From: Deuterostichococcus epilithicus
Lineage: Eukaryota > Chlorophyta > Trebouxiophyceae > Prasiolales > Stichococcaceae
Assembly: GCA_033439295.1 (NCBI GenBank)
Contig: JAVTLE010000008.1
Span: 1,116,001-1,180,000, forward strand
Length of the DNA: 64,000 bases
Direction: 5' to 3'
The position numbers and the translations under genes were made by a program. This document shows, piece by piece, positions 1-10,819 of the stretch (positions within the stretch are counted from its first letter, which is position 1; each line of letters starts with the position of its first letter). Below the pieces are notes generated by a model that saw only the letters and a list, made by a program, of their open reading frames with translations, searched no databases and was not told the DNA's origin.

Positions 1-180
1 GGCAAGTGTGAATGTTTATCTGAAAGTGAGGGTCGACACTGCCTGGACTTCTGCCAGACGCCACAAGGCCGACAGAAATAAACTGAAAAATGTGTCATTG
101 TGTGTTGGACCGTCCACCTGGCTGCCTGTCGAGCAGTCGTTGCGACGCTGAACGGTCCGTGTGATCTGTTACGCACACAG

Positions 181-3100
181 GGCATGGAGGGCATCCGGAA
201 GGTGTTCATCCGGGAGGCCAAGCGCACGACGGTGGAGCCGGGTGGCGGCGCCTACAAAACCGAGAATGAGTGGATGCTTGACACGGAAGGTTCGGCTGCT
301 GCTGCGCACACCGATACCTGTCCGCCACCCTCCTGCTGCGCACTCCTCAGAGTGCAGCCATTTCCCTTGGTTGGCACCTCCTGGTTGAGCATTTGCTAAG
401 TGGACAGCTCCTTCAAAACTTCTGTAGTCAACCTGTTTGCTTGATGAAAGCCTTCATGCCCGCACCCTGCAGGGGTGGCGCTGCTGGCGGTGATGGCCCA
501 CCCGGACGTCGACCCGACGCGCACTGTGTCCAACCACCTCATCGAGATCATCGATGTGCTGGGCATCGAGGCCGCTCGCAATGCACTCATGAAGGTGTGC
601 ACGCCCAAACCCTAAACCCGCCTGACGCCCAAACCCTAAACCCGCCTGTTATCAACATGCCTCTCCAACGCAATCTGTAATCTGGGGTGCAACGTTTCGT
701 CACTGGCAAGCGAGCTGAGCTCATCAGAACACGAGCTGAGCTGTACAGGCCTTCACCGTCAGTCCTGGTGCCGCCTGACCTACCTCCTGCTGCGGCCTGC
801 CAGGCCTGCTGCTCACAGCCTCGCCCTTCCTATGTCGCGCGACAGGAGATGCGGGGCGTGATCGAGTTTGATGGCAGCTACGTGAACTACCGCCACCTGG
901 CCATCCTGTGCGAGGTGATGACATGCCGCGGCCACTTCATGGCCATCACGCGGCACGGCATCAACCGCACCGATCACGGCCCGCTGCAGCAGTGCTCCTT
1001 CGAGGAGACCGTGGACATCCTCTTCAGGTGGGCCAGGCATCAAATCCTTGTCGTGTCTCTGTCGAATGTCGAAGGAGGGCCGATGATGACTGCACTGAAC
1101 CATGCCATGCAGGTCCATTTTCCACTGTGGTCCAGTCATCGTGCAATGTGTACACGTAACTGTGCGTATTGACGAGAGAATGTCGAGCCGAGCCTGGGCC
1201 CCGCACACAGGGCGGCGGCCTTCTCGGAGAACGACCGCATGCAGAGCGTGAGCGACAACATCATGCTGGGGCAGCTGGCGCCGCTGGGCACCGGCGCCTT
1301 CGACCTGCTGCTGGACGAGGGGGCGCTCGCCGACGCCATTGACGTGTCCCTCATGGAGGATGTCCTGGCGCCCGGCATGACGCCTGGTGCGCGCACAACC
1401 TGCGTCCTCTGTTCCTCTTCAATTCTGAAGTGTCAGGAAGCTGAGTCTGCTACCTCCAGGTGGAGCCGTTCATTGAGTTTCGCAGGGATTCCGTGACGAT
1501 GCGGACCCTCTGATAGCGCAAACATAGCTACCGGCACCAGGGGATGACTTTGCTCAATAAATTCGAGCTACCTAGAAATGATCGGTACTTGGACAGACCG
1601 TCCGCGAAACGTATCGCTGTCGACCACTCCACCAGCAAGCCCTGGCAGGCCCAGCGGTCGCGTCGCCGAGCTGTTGTGCACCTTCACAGCCGGTCCCGCG
1701 CCCTGCCTGCGATGTCCCTGCACGATGTGCCTGCACTGCCGCTGCGTTCGTCGCAGGACCCCACGAGGAGTGTCTGCGTCACAGCTGTCTTCACCAGGCC
1801 ATGACGGCCACCTGCTGTTGTGCGTGCAGCGCGGACGCCGGGCCACGGGCAGACGCCGATGCGCATGTCACCGTCCATCTTCACGTCGCCGGCGGCCATG
1901 TCGCCCTTCACCGCCGACGTCACCTTCACGCCCATGGTGCTGCCCTTTGGACCCAGCTCGTGCCTGTCGTGCCTGCTGCTTGCCTGATCCCGGACCGGTT
2001 TCGAACGCATGCTGGCATTTGCTCACCTTGCTGCGATTCCGAGGCCTGCCGCTTCAACATGCGCTTGCTGCAACAGTGTAATCGTTCACCACTTCACCAC
2101 TACTCGTACAGCAGGTGCTGCTGCTGCCACTGGCGTAAACACCTTGCCGATCACAGCAGCTTCGCTGACTCTGCTTCCACGACTTGACTTGCAGACGGGC
2201 ATGTCGCCGGGGCAGAGCCCGGGCTTTGCGCCATTCAGCCCCTTCAACCCACAGAGCCCCTTCAATCCGACCAGCCCTGGCTACAGCCCCACGAGCCCGG
2301 GCTATAGCCCAACCAGCCCCGTGCGTGTTCGCCTCTGCCTGCTGCCTCTGTTTCTCGCACCCATACGCATGTGTGGCCTGCAGCAAGCGCAAGGAGCCTC
2401 ATATCAACTCCCCCAGTTACAGCTCTGTGCCAATAGTTCTCAGAGATGCCGCGATGGATAGAGATTCTGTCCTGACTGCTCTCTGATGGTGCCGTGCCGC
2501 AGGGCTACTCGCCTACAAGTCCAGGGTACAGCCCGACGTCGCCAAACTACTCGCCGACGTCGCCGGGGTGCGCCTCGCTCACTACTTGCAGCATCTAGCC
2601 CTCCGCGTCCAGGAAGGATGAGGGTTGCACCTTGATTCAGAGCATGAGCATTCCTCCTGTGCCCAACCACCTGTGCTGAGAAGCAGGTGGTATCACCCTG
2701 CTGCCGCCCTGATCAGTGAAACTGAAAACGGCCTGCTTCAATTTATTGCAGGTATTCGCCGACGTCGCCGGCCTACTCGCCCAACTCGCCGGCGTACAGC
2801 CCCACCAGTCCGGCATACAGCCCGACCAGTCCGGCATACAGCCCGACCAGTCCGGCATACAGCCCGACCAGTCCGGCCTACAGCCCGACCAGTCCGGCCT
2901 ACAGCCCGACCAGCCCCAACTACAGCCCGACGTCCCCGGTGAGCGGTCCCACGTCCTTGCCAGATCCTGGCGGCATGCTGCAGCAGATGCTGGTGCCAGC
3001 GAGCTGCATCTCCTGCCTCGTGGGCTCCCACCACGACTTTGAGCGGCACAAGCCAGCCAGCAACTTGTTGAGTAAGCTCTGCTGAACAGAACGTGCCGCC

Positions 3101-5157
3101 CCCGCGCAGGCGTACTCGCCCACGTCGCCAGCGTACTCGCCGACGTCGCCAGCATACTCGTGCGCCTCTTGCTGCCTGCCGTGCATGCTTGCGGCTGCCC
3201 AACGCTGCATGACCTTGCTGTCTCCTGTGTATCCAAAGACGCAGCACTGTTCGTCAATTGGCCCCAGCAGCTGATGCAAGCAGGTTGTCAAAGCAGGGCA
3301 TCCAACACATGCCTTCCAATCCTCTCGATCCTGTTGAACATCTGCCCCAACCGCAATGTTGTTTTGGGCGCTGCAGGCCGACGTCGCCCAAGTACTCGCC
3401 AACCAGCCCTTCGTACTCGCCCACGTCGCCGGCCTACTCGCCGACTTCGCCGGTGCGCCGCCAAGTTCTGGCCAGTGATGCAGACGGTTTCACCGCTACA
3501 TATCCCGAGACCGCTGCTCAAGCATTCCGCAGTCACACATGCCTGCTGCTCCAGCTGCCAGCGCACCATGATGCAATTGCCGTACGTGGGCTGATGCAGT
3601 GGCCTCTTTGACTGCAGGCGTACTCACCGCAAAGCCCAAGTGCGCCCTCCAGCTCTCTGCCTGCTCCTGCTGCTGCTGCTGTGCACCCCCAACTAGTTAC
3701 ACGATCACCCAGCATCCTGTAGCGCTTCAACAAAGCATGTCCAGGCTCGGGCTTCAGGACTCGAGCGCTGCATTGTGCTTACCTTGCGCTCCTGCTGTCC
3801 CTGTGCTGCAGCGTACAGCCCGACGTCGCCGACATACAGCCCCACGGCTGGCGCTGACGGCAAGGCCAGCGGCTCTGCCAGCCCTAAATACAGCCCCACC
3901 TCGCCAGGTCTGCAAGTGCTGCGTGTGCGACTCGGCTCTGCCAGTGCGATTGAGAGTGCCAGTTGAATACTGGACGTGAGGTGCTGCTGTCGCTGCATTT
4001 GTGGCATATGTGGAAGTGAAACACAAAGCTGATGATCTCATTTGCAAATGTCCTGTGCAGCGTGGTCGCCGACGTCGCCAAGTAAGTTGCATGCCAATCC
4101 GGTCTCGCTACTGAGTAAACTGCATGCACCCGCTATCCTCATGTGGCGATTCTTGCCTTGCTGATGGTTGCGCCACCATTGTCATCCCCTGAATTTCATG
4201 CCACCGCCTCTCCTGCAGCCTATTCTCCGACAACAGGCGCTGTGAACGCCAGCGGCAGCACCAGCCCGAAGTACAGGTGCGCCAAACTTGCTGGTGTCCT
4301 CTGCCGGCGTCGAGAGAGGACACTCCCCAACACCACCCGGACTGCACCACGCCCCCTGTTATTGGTGCCATCGAGGTTACACATCACTGTTGCCTCATGC
4401 TACTTCCTGGCAGCGGACTGAGCTGCCATCAATTTGTGCAGCCCGACGTCGCCCAACTGGTCGCCAACATCGCCGACGTGAGCCGGACCATCATTACTCT
4501 GCCAGCATCTTGTTCATCCTGCTCAAAATTTGTGCTTGCACATACCATTTCCTGCCTTCTAGTGAGATGCACAGCTCAATTCGCCTATCTTGATGCCTCA
4601 GGTACTCGCCGAATTCGCCAACAGACGGCTCCAAGAGCCCGCAATACTCGTGAGCCCCTCGCCTCTGAGCATCTTGCGCATCCGGCGCCAGCTGTGCACA
4701 GCTGTGGACGAGCTGTGTTGTGGCTGTGGCGGCTTGCACGGGCTGTGTGACTTTGGGACCCTGTCACCTCCTGATGCTTGTTGGCGTCGCTGTCATGCTC
4801 TGCGGCTGAGGCCTGCTGCGCATGTGCTTGCAGGCCGACCAGCCCACAGTACAGGTAGGCTCGAGTGCAGGCTGCCTGTCCAAGCTGGTGTTGTCCTTCC
4901 ATACAACTGATAGTGATAGGCCATACAACTGATCGTGCCGCTCGCGGATTGTCAATACGACATGCAGGGCAGTCAGATGACCGGCGTCTCAGTGCACGCT
5001 GGAGCTGTGTGCCTGACGCCATTGCATGTTGCTTTGCAGCCCGTCGTCGCCGGAGACATCGCCGCCTGCAGGGCGCGCGCCCGCCGCGCCCCCGGGCCAG
5101 TTGCCTGCCGGCGGCGCTGCAAACGGCAACGAGGCATACAGCCCGGCGCGGGAGTAA
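181..5157 (+). CDS. RPB1: RNA polymerase II largest subunit RPB1, C-terminal part (5' end outside window)
   Basis: Catalytic largest subunit of nuclear RNA polymerase II. Exons read with consistent phase: 181-289, 473-594, 846-1027, 1211-1386, 1830-1935, 2195-2320, 2503-2567, 2752-2938, 3110-3159, 3377-3452, 3618-3639, 3812-3907, 4061-4081, 4219-4276, 4442-4477, 4602-4649, 4834-4854, 5040-5157. The first four encode the conserved end of the core, including [29 protein letters not shown] and SFEETVDIL followed by [14 protein letters not shown] short S/P-rich linker (1830-2270) leads into about 31 C-terminal-domain heptads of the type YSPTSPA. The protein ends AYSPARE and a TAA at 5155-5157, without the acidic tail seen in animals. 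The domain is the landing platform for capping, splicing and termination factors. Bases 1-180 look intronic. Tail-to-tail with the methyltransferase gene. Confidence 0.96.
601..648 (+). repeat. Two 24-bp tandem units containing a plant-type telomere motif, in an RPB1 intron
   Basis: Two perfect 24-base units (601-624 and 625-648) each contain AAACCCTAAACCC, matching the plant/Chlorella telomere repeat TTTAGGG on the other strand. They lie just after the donor site of the intron that starts at 595. This is an interstitial site, because RPB1 exons continue on both sides. Confidence 0.9.
2195..5157 (+). repeat. 21-bp tandem heptad repeat array of the RPB1 C-terminal domain, split by introns
   Basis: The DNA repeats a 21-base unit encoding Tyr-Ser-Pro-Thr-Ser-Pro-X. 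The densest block is 2752-2938, with nine units in one exon, three of them identical at DNA level. Twelve introns interrupt the array. Several exons are close to a whole number of 21-base units: 4061-4081 and 4834-4854 are exactly 21 bases and 3618-3639 is 22 bases. Confidence 0.93.
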
Positions 5158-5447
5158 AGCGGGGGCCTTATATGAATCGTTGAGCTGCCGAGTTGTGCAG
5201 CTGCAGTGCCACGGCTGTTCCGGCCGCCGGGATTTTTGTAGCCAGCATCCTCCATGTTGCAGGAGGTGCTTGCTTGTCGGTTTCTGTGTACGAAACCTCT
5301 TGCATTGTCTTAGACGCCGTGCTGTTCTCTTCCCAGTAAGTGTCTGCTACCTAGTCAATAGACGGCCAGGCGTCCTCTCTAGGTGTTCTACGCATGAAAG
5401 CTCTGCGGAAATAGTCCAGCAGTACTAGTCACGCAGTGCTCCACTGG

Positions 5448-7046
5448 TCACACAATGCTTGGTTCGTGCGGCTTGAACGCCTTGAAGCGCAGGCGGACAT
5501 AATCCATTACGCATGTGCCGTCCACGTCCAGTTCCCCCTTCAGGGCATCTACCACCTGCCGCCGCACCTGCTCCGCAGCACGGCATCATGCACTCGCGCG
5601 GCTTAGCCATGTCAAATCTGTGTGCCAATTGGCTGTCAAACATGGCAGGCGCTTATTGGTTCCTCCCAGGAGTCCTGTAACCGTCATTGAACCTCCACAA
5701 TGGTGCGCACCTGTCCTCGCAAGTCCTCTGGTATGACGCTGAAGTAGCTGGAGGCAAAGGTGTCGAGCCAGCCGCCAATGTCTGTCGGCATAGGTGTCGG
5801 CCGCGGCACCAGTGCCACGCTCTCCACTTGGAAGCCCGCTGCCTCCAGGCGCTGCCTAGTCGCGGCGGCGGATGCAAAGTACCAGGGATTGCCCCCCCTG
5901 TGGTCGATGCCATACTGCTGTAGCACCGCTGCAAATGCCACCCTGACCTACGGCCAGCCCGGTGCCATCTGTCTCAGGACAGATGTGTTCGTGTGGCTGC
6001 TCACAGGTCGGGTTGGTGCATACCCGGAGATAGGATCCAACGACTTCATCTGGACACGGCCCTGCATGCTGCTCACCGAAAGAACATTGCCGGCGCCGCC
6101 GCAGTCGGCAATGAAGCGGCCGCCAGGCAGCAGTGCCCGCTTGACGCCCTGCACGAGCAGCAGCATTGTTGTAGGGTTTTCAGCAATGTGACCCCGGCTG
6201 GACACATCGAAAGTGAGGCAGAATTAATTGTCGCAGGCCTCTTATACTGTTCTGGCATCTTGGGAAATACTTGCAGAGTCGGATCTGTACTTGAAATGAT
6301 GTTGCGATCCGACCTGAACTACGGCATCCGGATCACGCCTCATCCAGTGCATTGCCGCATGGCTGAACACCGCATCGAACTGCGGCTCAAATTCCAACGC
6401 CTGGCCGTCCATCAACCGGGCATCCAGCCTGAGAGCACACGGGAACCTGGCAACCGCCTTTAGAAACAAAGCATCAAGATATAGACTGCTTGACATATTT
6501 GCCAGGGCAAGCTCTTACCCACGGGCCTGCGCCACTGCGAGGAGCTGCGGGCTGGAGTCGACGCCTGTAACACGGCATCCGGCGTCCGCTATCTGCTGGG
6601 TCACAACGCCGTCACCACAACCCAAATCCAGGACGTATTCGCCTGGGCGGAGAGCACCTTGTCTCAGTATGAGTGAGGCGCGCAGGTTTTACCGTTTGCT
6701 ATGCTCCCACTCTGCAGTACGGTATCATCCTGCCTTTGGATCTACGAACTCGCCACACCACAACGACATCCAAAGGGTGTTCCATGAGCAGGCCAGAGCA
6801 TGTCAGTCTGCCGCTGCACAGCCACAGCTGGCGGGGACAGGCGCGGCACCACACAGGCCCACCTGGCTGTGGGTTGAGCATATCGAGAGCCGGCCCTGCA
6901 ACGTCCCAGTTGAACCGTCCATGCGTCGCGTAGTTGCCGGCATTCCAAGTCTGGGTTTCGCTCGCCGCTGTCAGTTCAAGAATGCGTGAAGACTTGGGAC
7001 CGGAAATTGCGCAGCAACAGGGTGCACGTAACAACGTGGCTATCAT
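5448..7046 (-). CDS. SAM-dependent class I methyltransferase, trans-aconitate methyltransferase-like
   Basis: Predicted small-molecule methyltransferase using S-adenosylmethionine. Exons, approximate: 7046-6863, 6658-6520, 6460-6300, 6150-6085, 5945-5690, 5580-5448. An N-terminal WNAGNYATHGRF segment, typical of this family, is followed by SAM motif I VLDLGCGDG, then GVDSSP, FDAVFSHAAMHWM, LLPGGRFIADCGG and a C-terminal FxxEGF-like part ending KPHEPSIV and TGA. The length of about 270 residues suits the trans-aconitate/malonyl-CoA methyltransferase-like group. The substrate cannot be told from sequence. The start is uncertain: Met codons at 7046, 7073 and 7268 are in frame, and the longer forms would add a basic, Ser-rich leader that could be an organelle-targeting peptide. 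Tail-to-tail with RPB1 (290 bases between stops). Confidence 0.8.
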
Positions 7047-7073
7047 GAGACTGGACTCGTGTGCGTCGAGCAT

Positions 7074-7508
7074 CTGCTGCAATGCAAGCCTCAGTGAAAC
7101 CGTAGCCAGCGCCTCCCGATCCGTCCTACCCGATCCATGCGCTGCACGAGCCCGTACGCGGCTGCTGGAGCTTGATCGGCTGGGAAGTGAGATTTTTTGA
7201 GCCGCTGCCGGAAGGCGCGACGCACACGGTCTACATAAACGCCCTGCACTCGCCAGTGTGCTGTGCATCGAAAACTCCTGCCAGGGGATGGCGCTGGGAC
7301 GCCAAACCTGCTCAGTCTTTGATAGACCCCTTCTGAGACAAACGAAGTGATGTGAGGCATGTGTTTGTGCTCATGGCTTCACATTGGCGAGCAGCTCTGG
7401 TGCCTAGAGATCTGACAGACATGTCGGACAGATCAAGCGCAGGTACAACAGCATAGAAGCTGCAGGCCCGTCCGCTGGAACGGGCTAATGTCCTCGCTGG
7501 AACGGGCC
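7074..7508. other. Gap between methyltransferase 5' end and HIT zinc-finger 3' end
   Basis: About 435 bases between two same-strand genes. It should hold the 3' UTR of the zinc-finger gene and the promoter and possible 5' leader of the methyltransferase. I see no other gene, repeat or clear signal. Confidence 0.5.
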
Positions 7509-10366
7509 TCAAGACACTTCCTCAATCAGAGGCGCCCTTCGGCGTTCCTGTTGCTGGACAACTCTGTCGGCGACGGCCATCGCGCCGATGCCTGCAGCTA
7601 GGCCGGCACGCCCTGGCACTAGCAAGGCCCTGGATGCGGGACCTCTGCTCGACATGCTATCGACTGGCCTGGACTCAACGGCATTGGTGCCCGAGGCTCC
7701 GAGGGTGGGCGTGCCGGCATCCTCTTCTGCAGCGTCGCCCGCGCACATCTCGACGATGCGCGGCCGGCCTGGCTGCTGCCCAGCGCCGCTGGTGGCAGGC
7801 GGCCGCAGCTGTGACCCCAGCCTGGCTGCGCTGGCAGGCACGTTGCCTGTTTGGTCCGTCTGGCCCGTGCTCTGCCTGCAGCACGCCAGGATAGCTTGGC
7901 TTGGCATGCCGTGGCTTGGCACAGCGGCATGCAGGCCGGATCGAATTGCACAGTGATTGTCTCTGCACCCATGCTGGCAAGTTGGCACTTCCACCCTGCG
8001 CACCGCCAGCGCTCCCACTCCTCGGACGCCGCCTGCGCGACCTCGACCATGACGGGCGGCAGCTGCTCGTTGGCCCATGGCAGCAGGAAGCCGCTCAGCT
8101 GCACCTCCGCCAGCCGCAGCGCCTTTCGCAGTTGCCGCTCCGCCACACCACCGCCGCTTGCGGCCACGCCTCGGGCGTGCTCCCCACCCCCGCCCCGGCG
8201 CGGCGCCGTGCCACCTGCAGAGCGTGCCGCGGATGACGCATTCCTGCCGCCCAGTCCGAGCGGCGCAATTCCCGGCTCGCGGACGGCGGCCGGGGGTGTG
8301 CCGGCCCGAGCTTCGCGCTTCGGCTGCTGCGGCAGCGCCGCTGCTGCGGCCGCCACGAGCCGCTGGGCGTCCGCCAGGGCGCACACCGTCGCGGCGCGGC
8401 CCAGCGCGGCGATGGCGGCGACATCGCCAAGGATGAGGTTGGCGAGCCGCCGGTCGCCGGCGGCGGGGCCCCCCGGTGCACACGCCTGCGTCACCGCCCG
8501 CAGCACAGCCTCCGCGCCCGACTCCGGCGGCTCCCCCGCCGCCTGGGCCCTGCATGCCAAGTTGACTACTTTTGTATTGGAATTGAGTTGCCCACTTTGC
8601 CGGACTGGTCACCAACAATACCGCTCTCGATAAGGCGATGCTGGAGATGTCACGCAACTGCATACATGACAGCCCTGCAGCGGGAGAGTCCAGCGGACGC
8701 ACTTCAGGCAGATGGCACATGTAGACTCGCACCCTAGGAAGGGCGCGGCGGCGAGCAGCACATCGGCAGCAGATGCCGCGTCAGGCGCCCAGTCGCCGTT
8801 GAACAGGCGCAGCGTGAGCGCGTAGCCATACAGCGCCTCCAGCAAGCGCCATTGCACGCGCGGCGACGGCGGCCGGCCCGATGCCGTGCGCAGTGGCGGC
8901 AGCTGCGGGACAGACAGGGGCCGGGCGGTGATGGACTGGTGATCACCTGTTCTGCGGGGTCTTCAAATGCAGCCTGCGATGCTGTGCTCAACGGGCCTTT
9001 GGATCGGGCGGCGCTCAGCAGTGTTTGCAGCATCGCCAGGTGTTGGGCAAAGACCATAATACGCAGCATGCTGGGCGTCGAGAAGAAACCATGCAGCAGG
9101 CATGTCCTGGCAGGGGGCTCCGCCTCACCGGCTGCAACGGTGGCTCAGGCAGCAGGCTGGCGGCGCCGCCATTGGGCCGCTGCGACTCGTCCCCCTCGTC
9201 CGGCGTGTCGGCCTCGGCGAGCGGCTTGACGGGCCGTGTGCCGCGCGACGTCAGCCGTAGGGCGCCAGCCTCGGGGGAGTACCACCACGGCCGCCACCGC
9301 TCCACCAGCTGGCTGGCCTGCGCGCCAGTGTTCGATTGTGATGCAGGCGCATGCCCAGCACACTGGAAAGCCATGATTCCCGGATCAGGTCAAGCGACAC
9401 CTCTGCGCAGCCCAGAGCAGCATGAGAAGCTCCTGGGCACAGGATGCATGCTGAGAGGGGCCGATGTACCTCCCCTGACGCAAGGAAGCGCTCGAACTGG
9501 CGCAACTCCTGCGGGTCCAGCTGCTCCAGACTCACATCCAGGTCACCGCCTGTGGATGTATGTCACATGAGGTCTTCGATCCGCTCAAGACCACCGTGAG
9601 CCTGCACGAGACACTCTTCTCAAAGCACGACCCAAGTCAGGACCGCCGCAGGCACGGCGTGGGCAGCCAGCAGGCATGGAGCCGCACTTACCCGCCTCTG
9701 CCGTCGCCAGCAGGCGCTGCAGCGTTGCCACCGACAGCGGCGCCTCGGCGGTCACATCGTCCTCCTCGCTCGCGCTGCCGCTGCCGCTGTCGTCGTCTCG
9801 CCCGCCGGCGGAAGCGGCGCCGCCACTGATGGGCGGCATGCCCAGCGCCTCCGCCATGGCTGCGCCGCCGTCGTCGCTCTCGTGCACGCGGCGTAGTATC
9901 TCCTGCATGTGCTGCTGCTCCTCGTCGGAGGCCCCGGTGGAGCGCAACTCCGCCACCGCGCTCTCCCTGCGGAGCCAGCGACCGGCACAGTGAGGAAGCA
10001 TCGTGGGCGGCAAAGGCGCACCGATTCCTGCATCTGTTTCTGTTGACTACGATTCTGAGACAAGGCAGCAGTCTTGGAGCATTGGGTTCCGGCACCTGAA
10101 GAAGCCCTCTGTGCACTGCTCGCTGTGCTGCTGATAACAGTCTTTGGAACAGTAGCGCAGCTGGCAGCGCGGGCATGTGTAGCGCGCATACTGCCTGGTG
10201 CACCTGTTCACCATGACAAAACGGTCAGCGAGAACGTGCAGCGTGATCTAAGCAGGAAGCCATGCGTTCCGACGTGCAGCTCATCGAGCACAGCTGAATG
10301 CATGATAGCACCAGCAGGCACTCCAACTCACACTCGGCAGACGTCCTGCTGAGGGACGCTCTCCAT
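7509..10366 (-). CDS. HIT-type zinc-finger protein, ZNHIT2-like
   Basis: Likely an assembly factor for R2TP-dependent complexes such as U5 snRNP, by analogy with ZNHIT2. The first exon (10366-10332) encodes MESVPQQDVCR. Spliced through a GTGAGT donor to 10203-10096, it gives CRVCTRQYARYTCPRC and CSKDCYQQHSEQC, a complete zf-HIT domain with all Cys/His ligands. Later exons carry an acidic Ser-rich stretch (about 9970-9690), SLEQLDPQELRQFERFLASG (about 9530), a WRPWWYSPEAG segment (about 9290), WRLLEALYGYALTLRLFNGDW split over one exon (about 8850-8750) and an Ala-rich helical part (about 8550-8030). The last exon ends APLIEEVS with TGA at 7511-7509. Internal borders are approximate, and the link between 8020 and 7790 is the weakest. 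Divergent from RFC3. Confidence 0.75.
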
Positions 10367-10819
10367 CTCAGCACCACCAAACAACGCAGCAGCACTGTCT
10401 GCAAGCAGCATTATGCAGACTCGCGAGCGTCAACAGACTCTGTGCAACTTTGGGCTCCGGAAGCAAGAAGCAGCACCCAGCCTGCTGAGTGTGCTTTGCA
10501 TGCCCAGTGTGGCAGCGTCTGGAACGTGCATTGCCATAATCCCATCCTTATCCCGTCTGTGTTTTGTCGAACGTTGCTGTGGCGATCGCACAGCCTCAGC
10601 TTGAGCGATCTGAAAGACCATTTTCGAACTCCCATTTCAAAGCCTGGCCCGCCAGATGCTCGCATAGGATTCAGACCGTCGTAATAAAGCAAAGTAATTG
10701 CATCCAGGATAAATTTGTGGGTGTTACTGAGCAGAGTAAGGGCGACCTTGGCACCCAGGCTGTGACCACCACCTGCGCGTTGGTGCAGTGTTTGATCCGC
10801 TGTTCCTGAGCAGGCAGTC
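10367..10819. promoter_or_regulatory. Shared head-to-head promoter region of the ZNHIT2-like gene and RFC3
   Basis: The two start codons lie 453 bases apart on opposite strands, so both promoters must sit here or in 5' UTRs. I see no TATA box or repeat that I could assign. Confidence 0.5.

Noticed and set aside
601-648. Possible chromosome end marked by telomere repeats
   Set aside because: Only two short copies are present and RPB1 exons continue on both sides, so this is interstitial.
7588-8633. Plus-strand 260-codon ORF over the ZNHIT2-like gene
   Set aside because: Ala/Arg/Pro-rich shadow of a GC-rich exon on the other strand, with no start context or homology.
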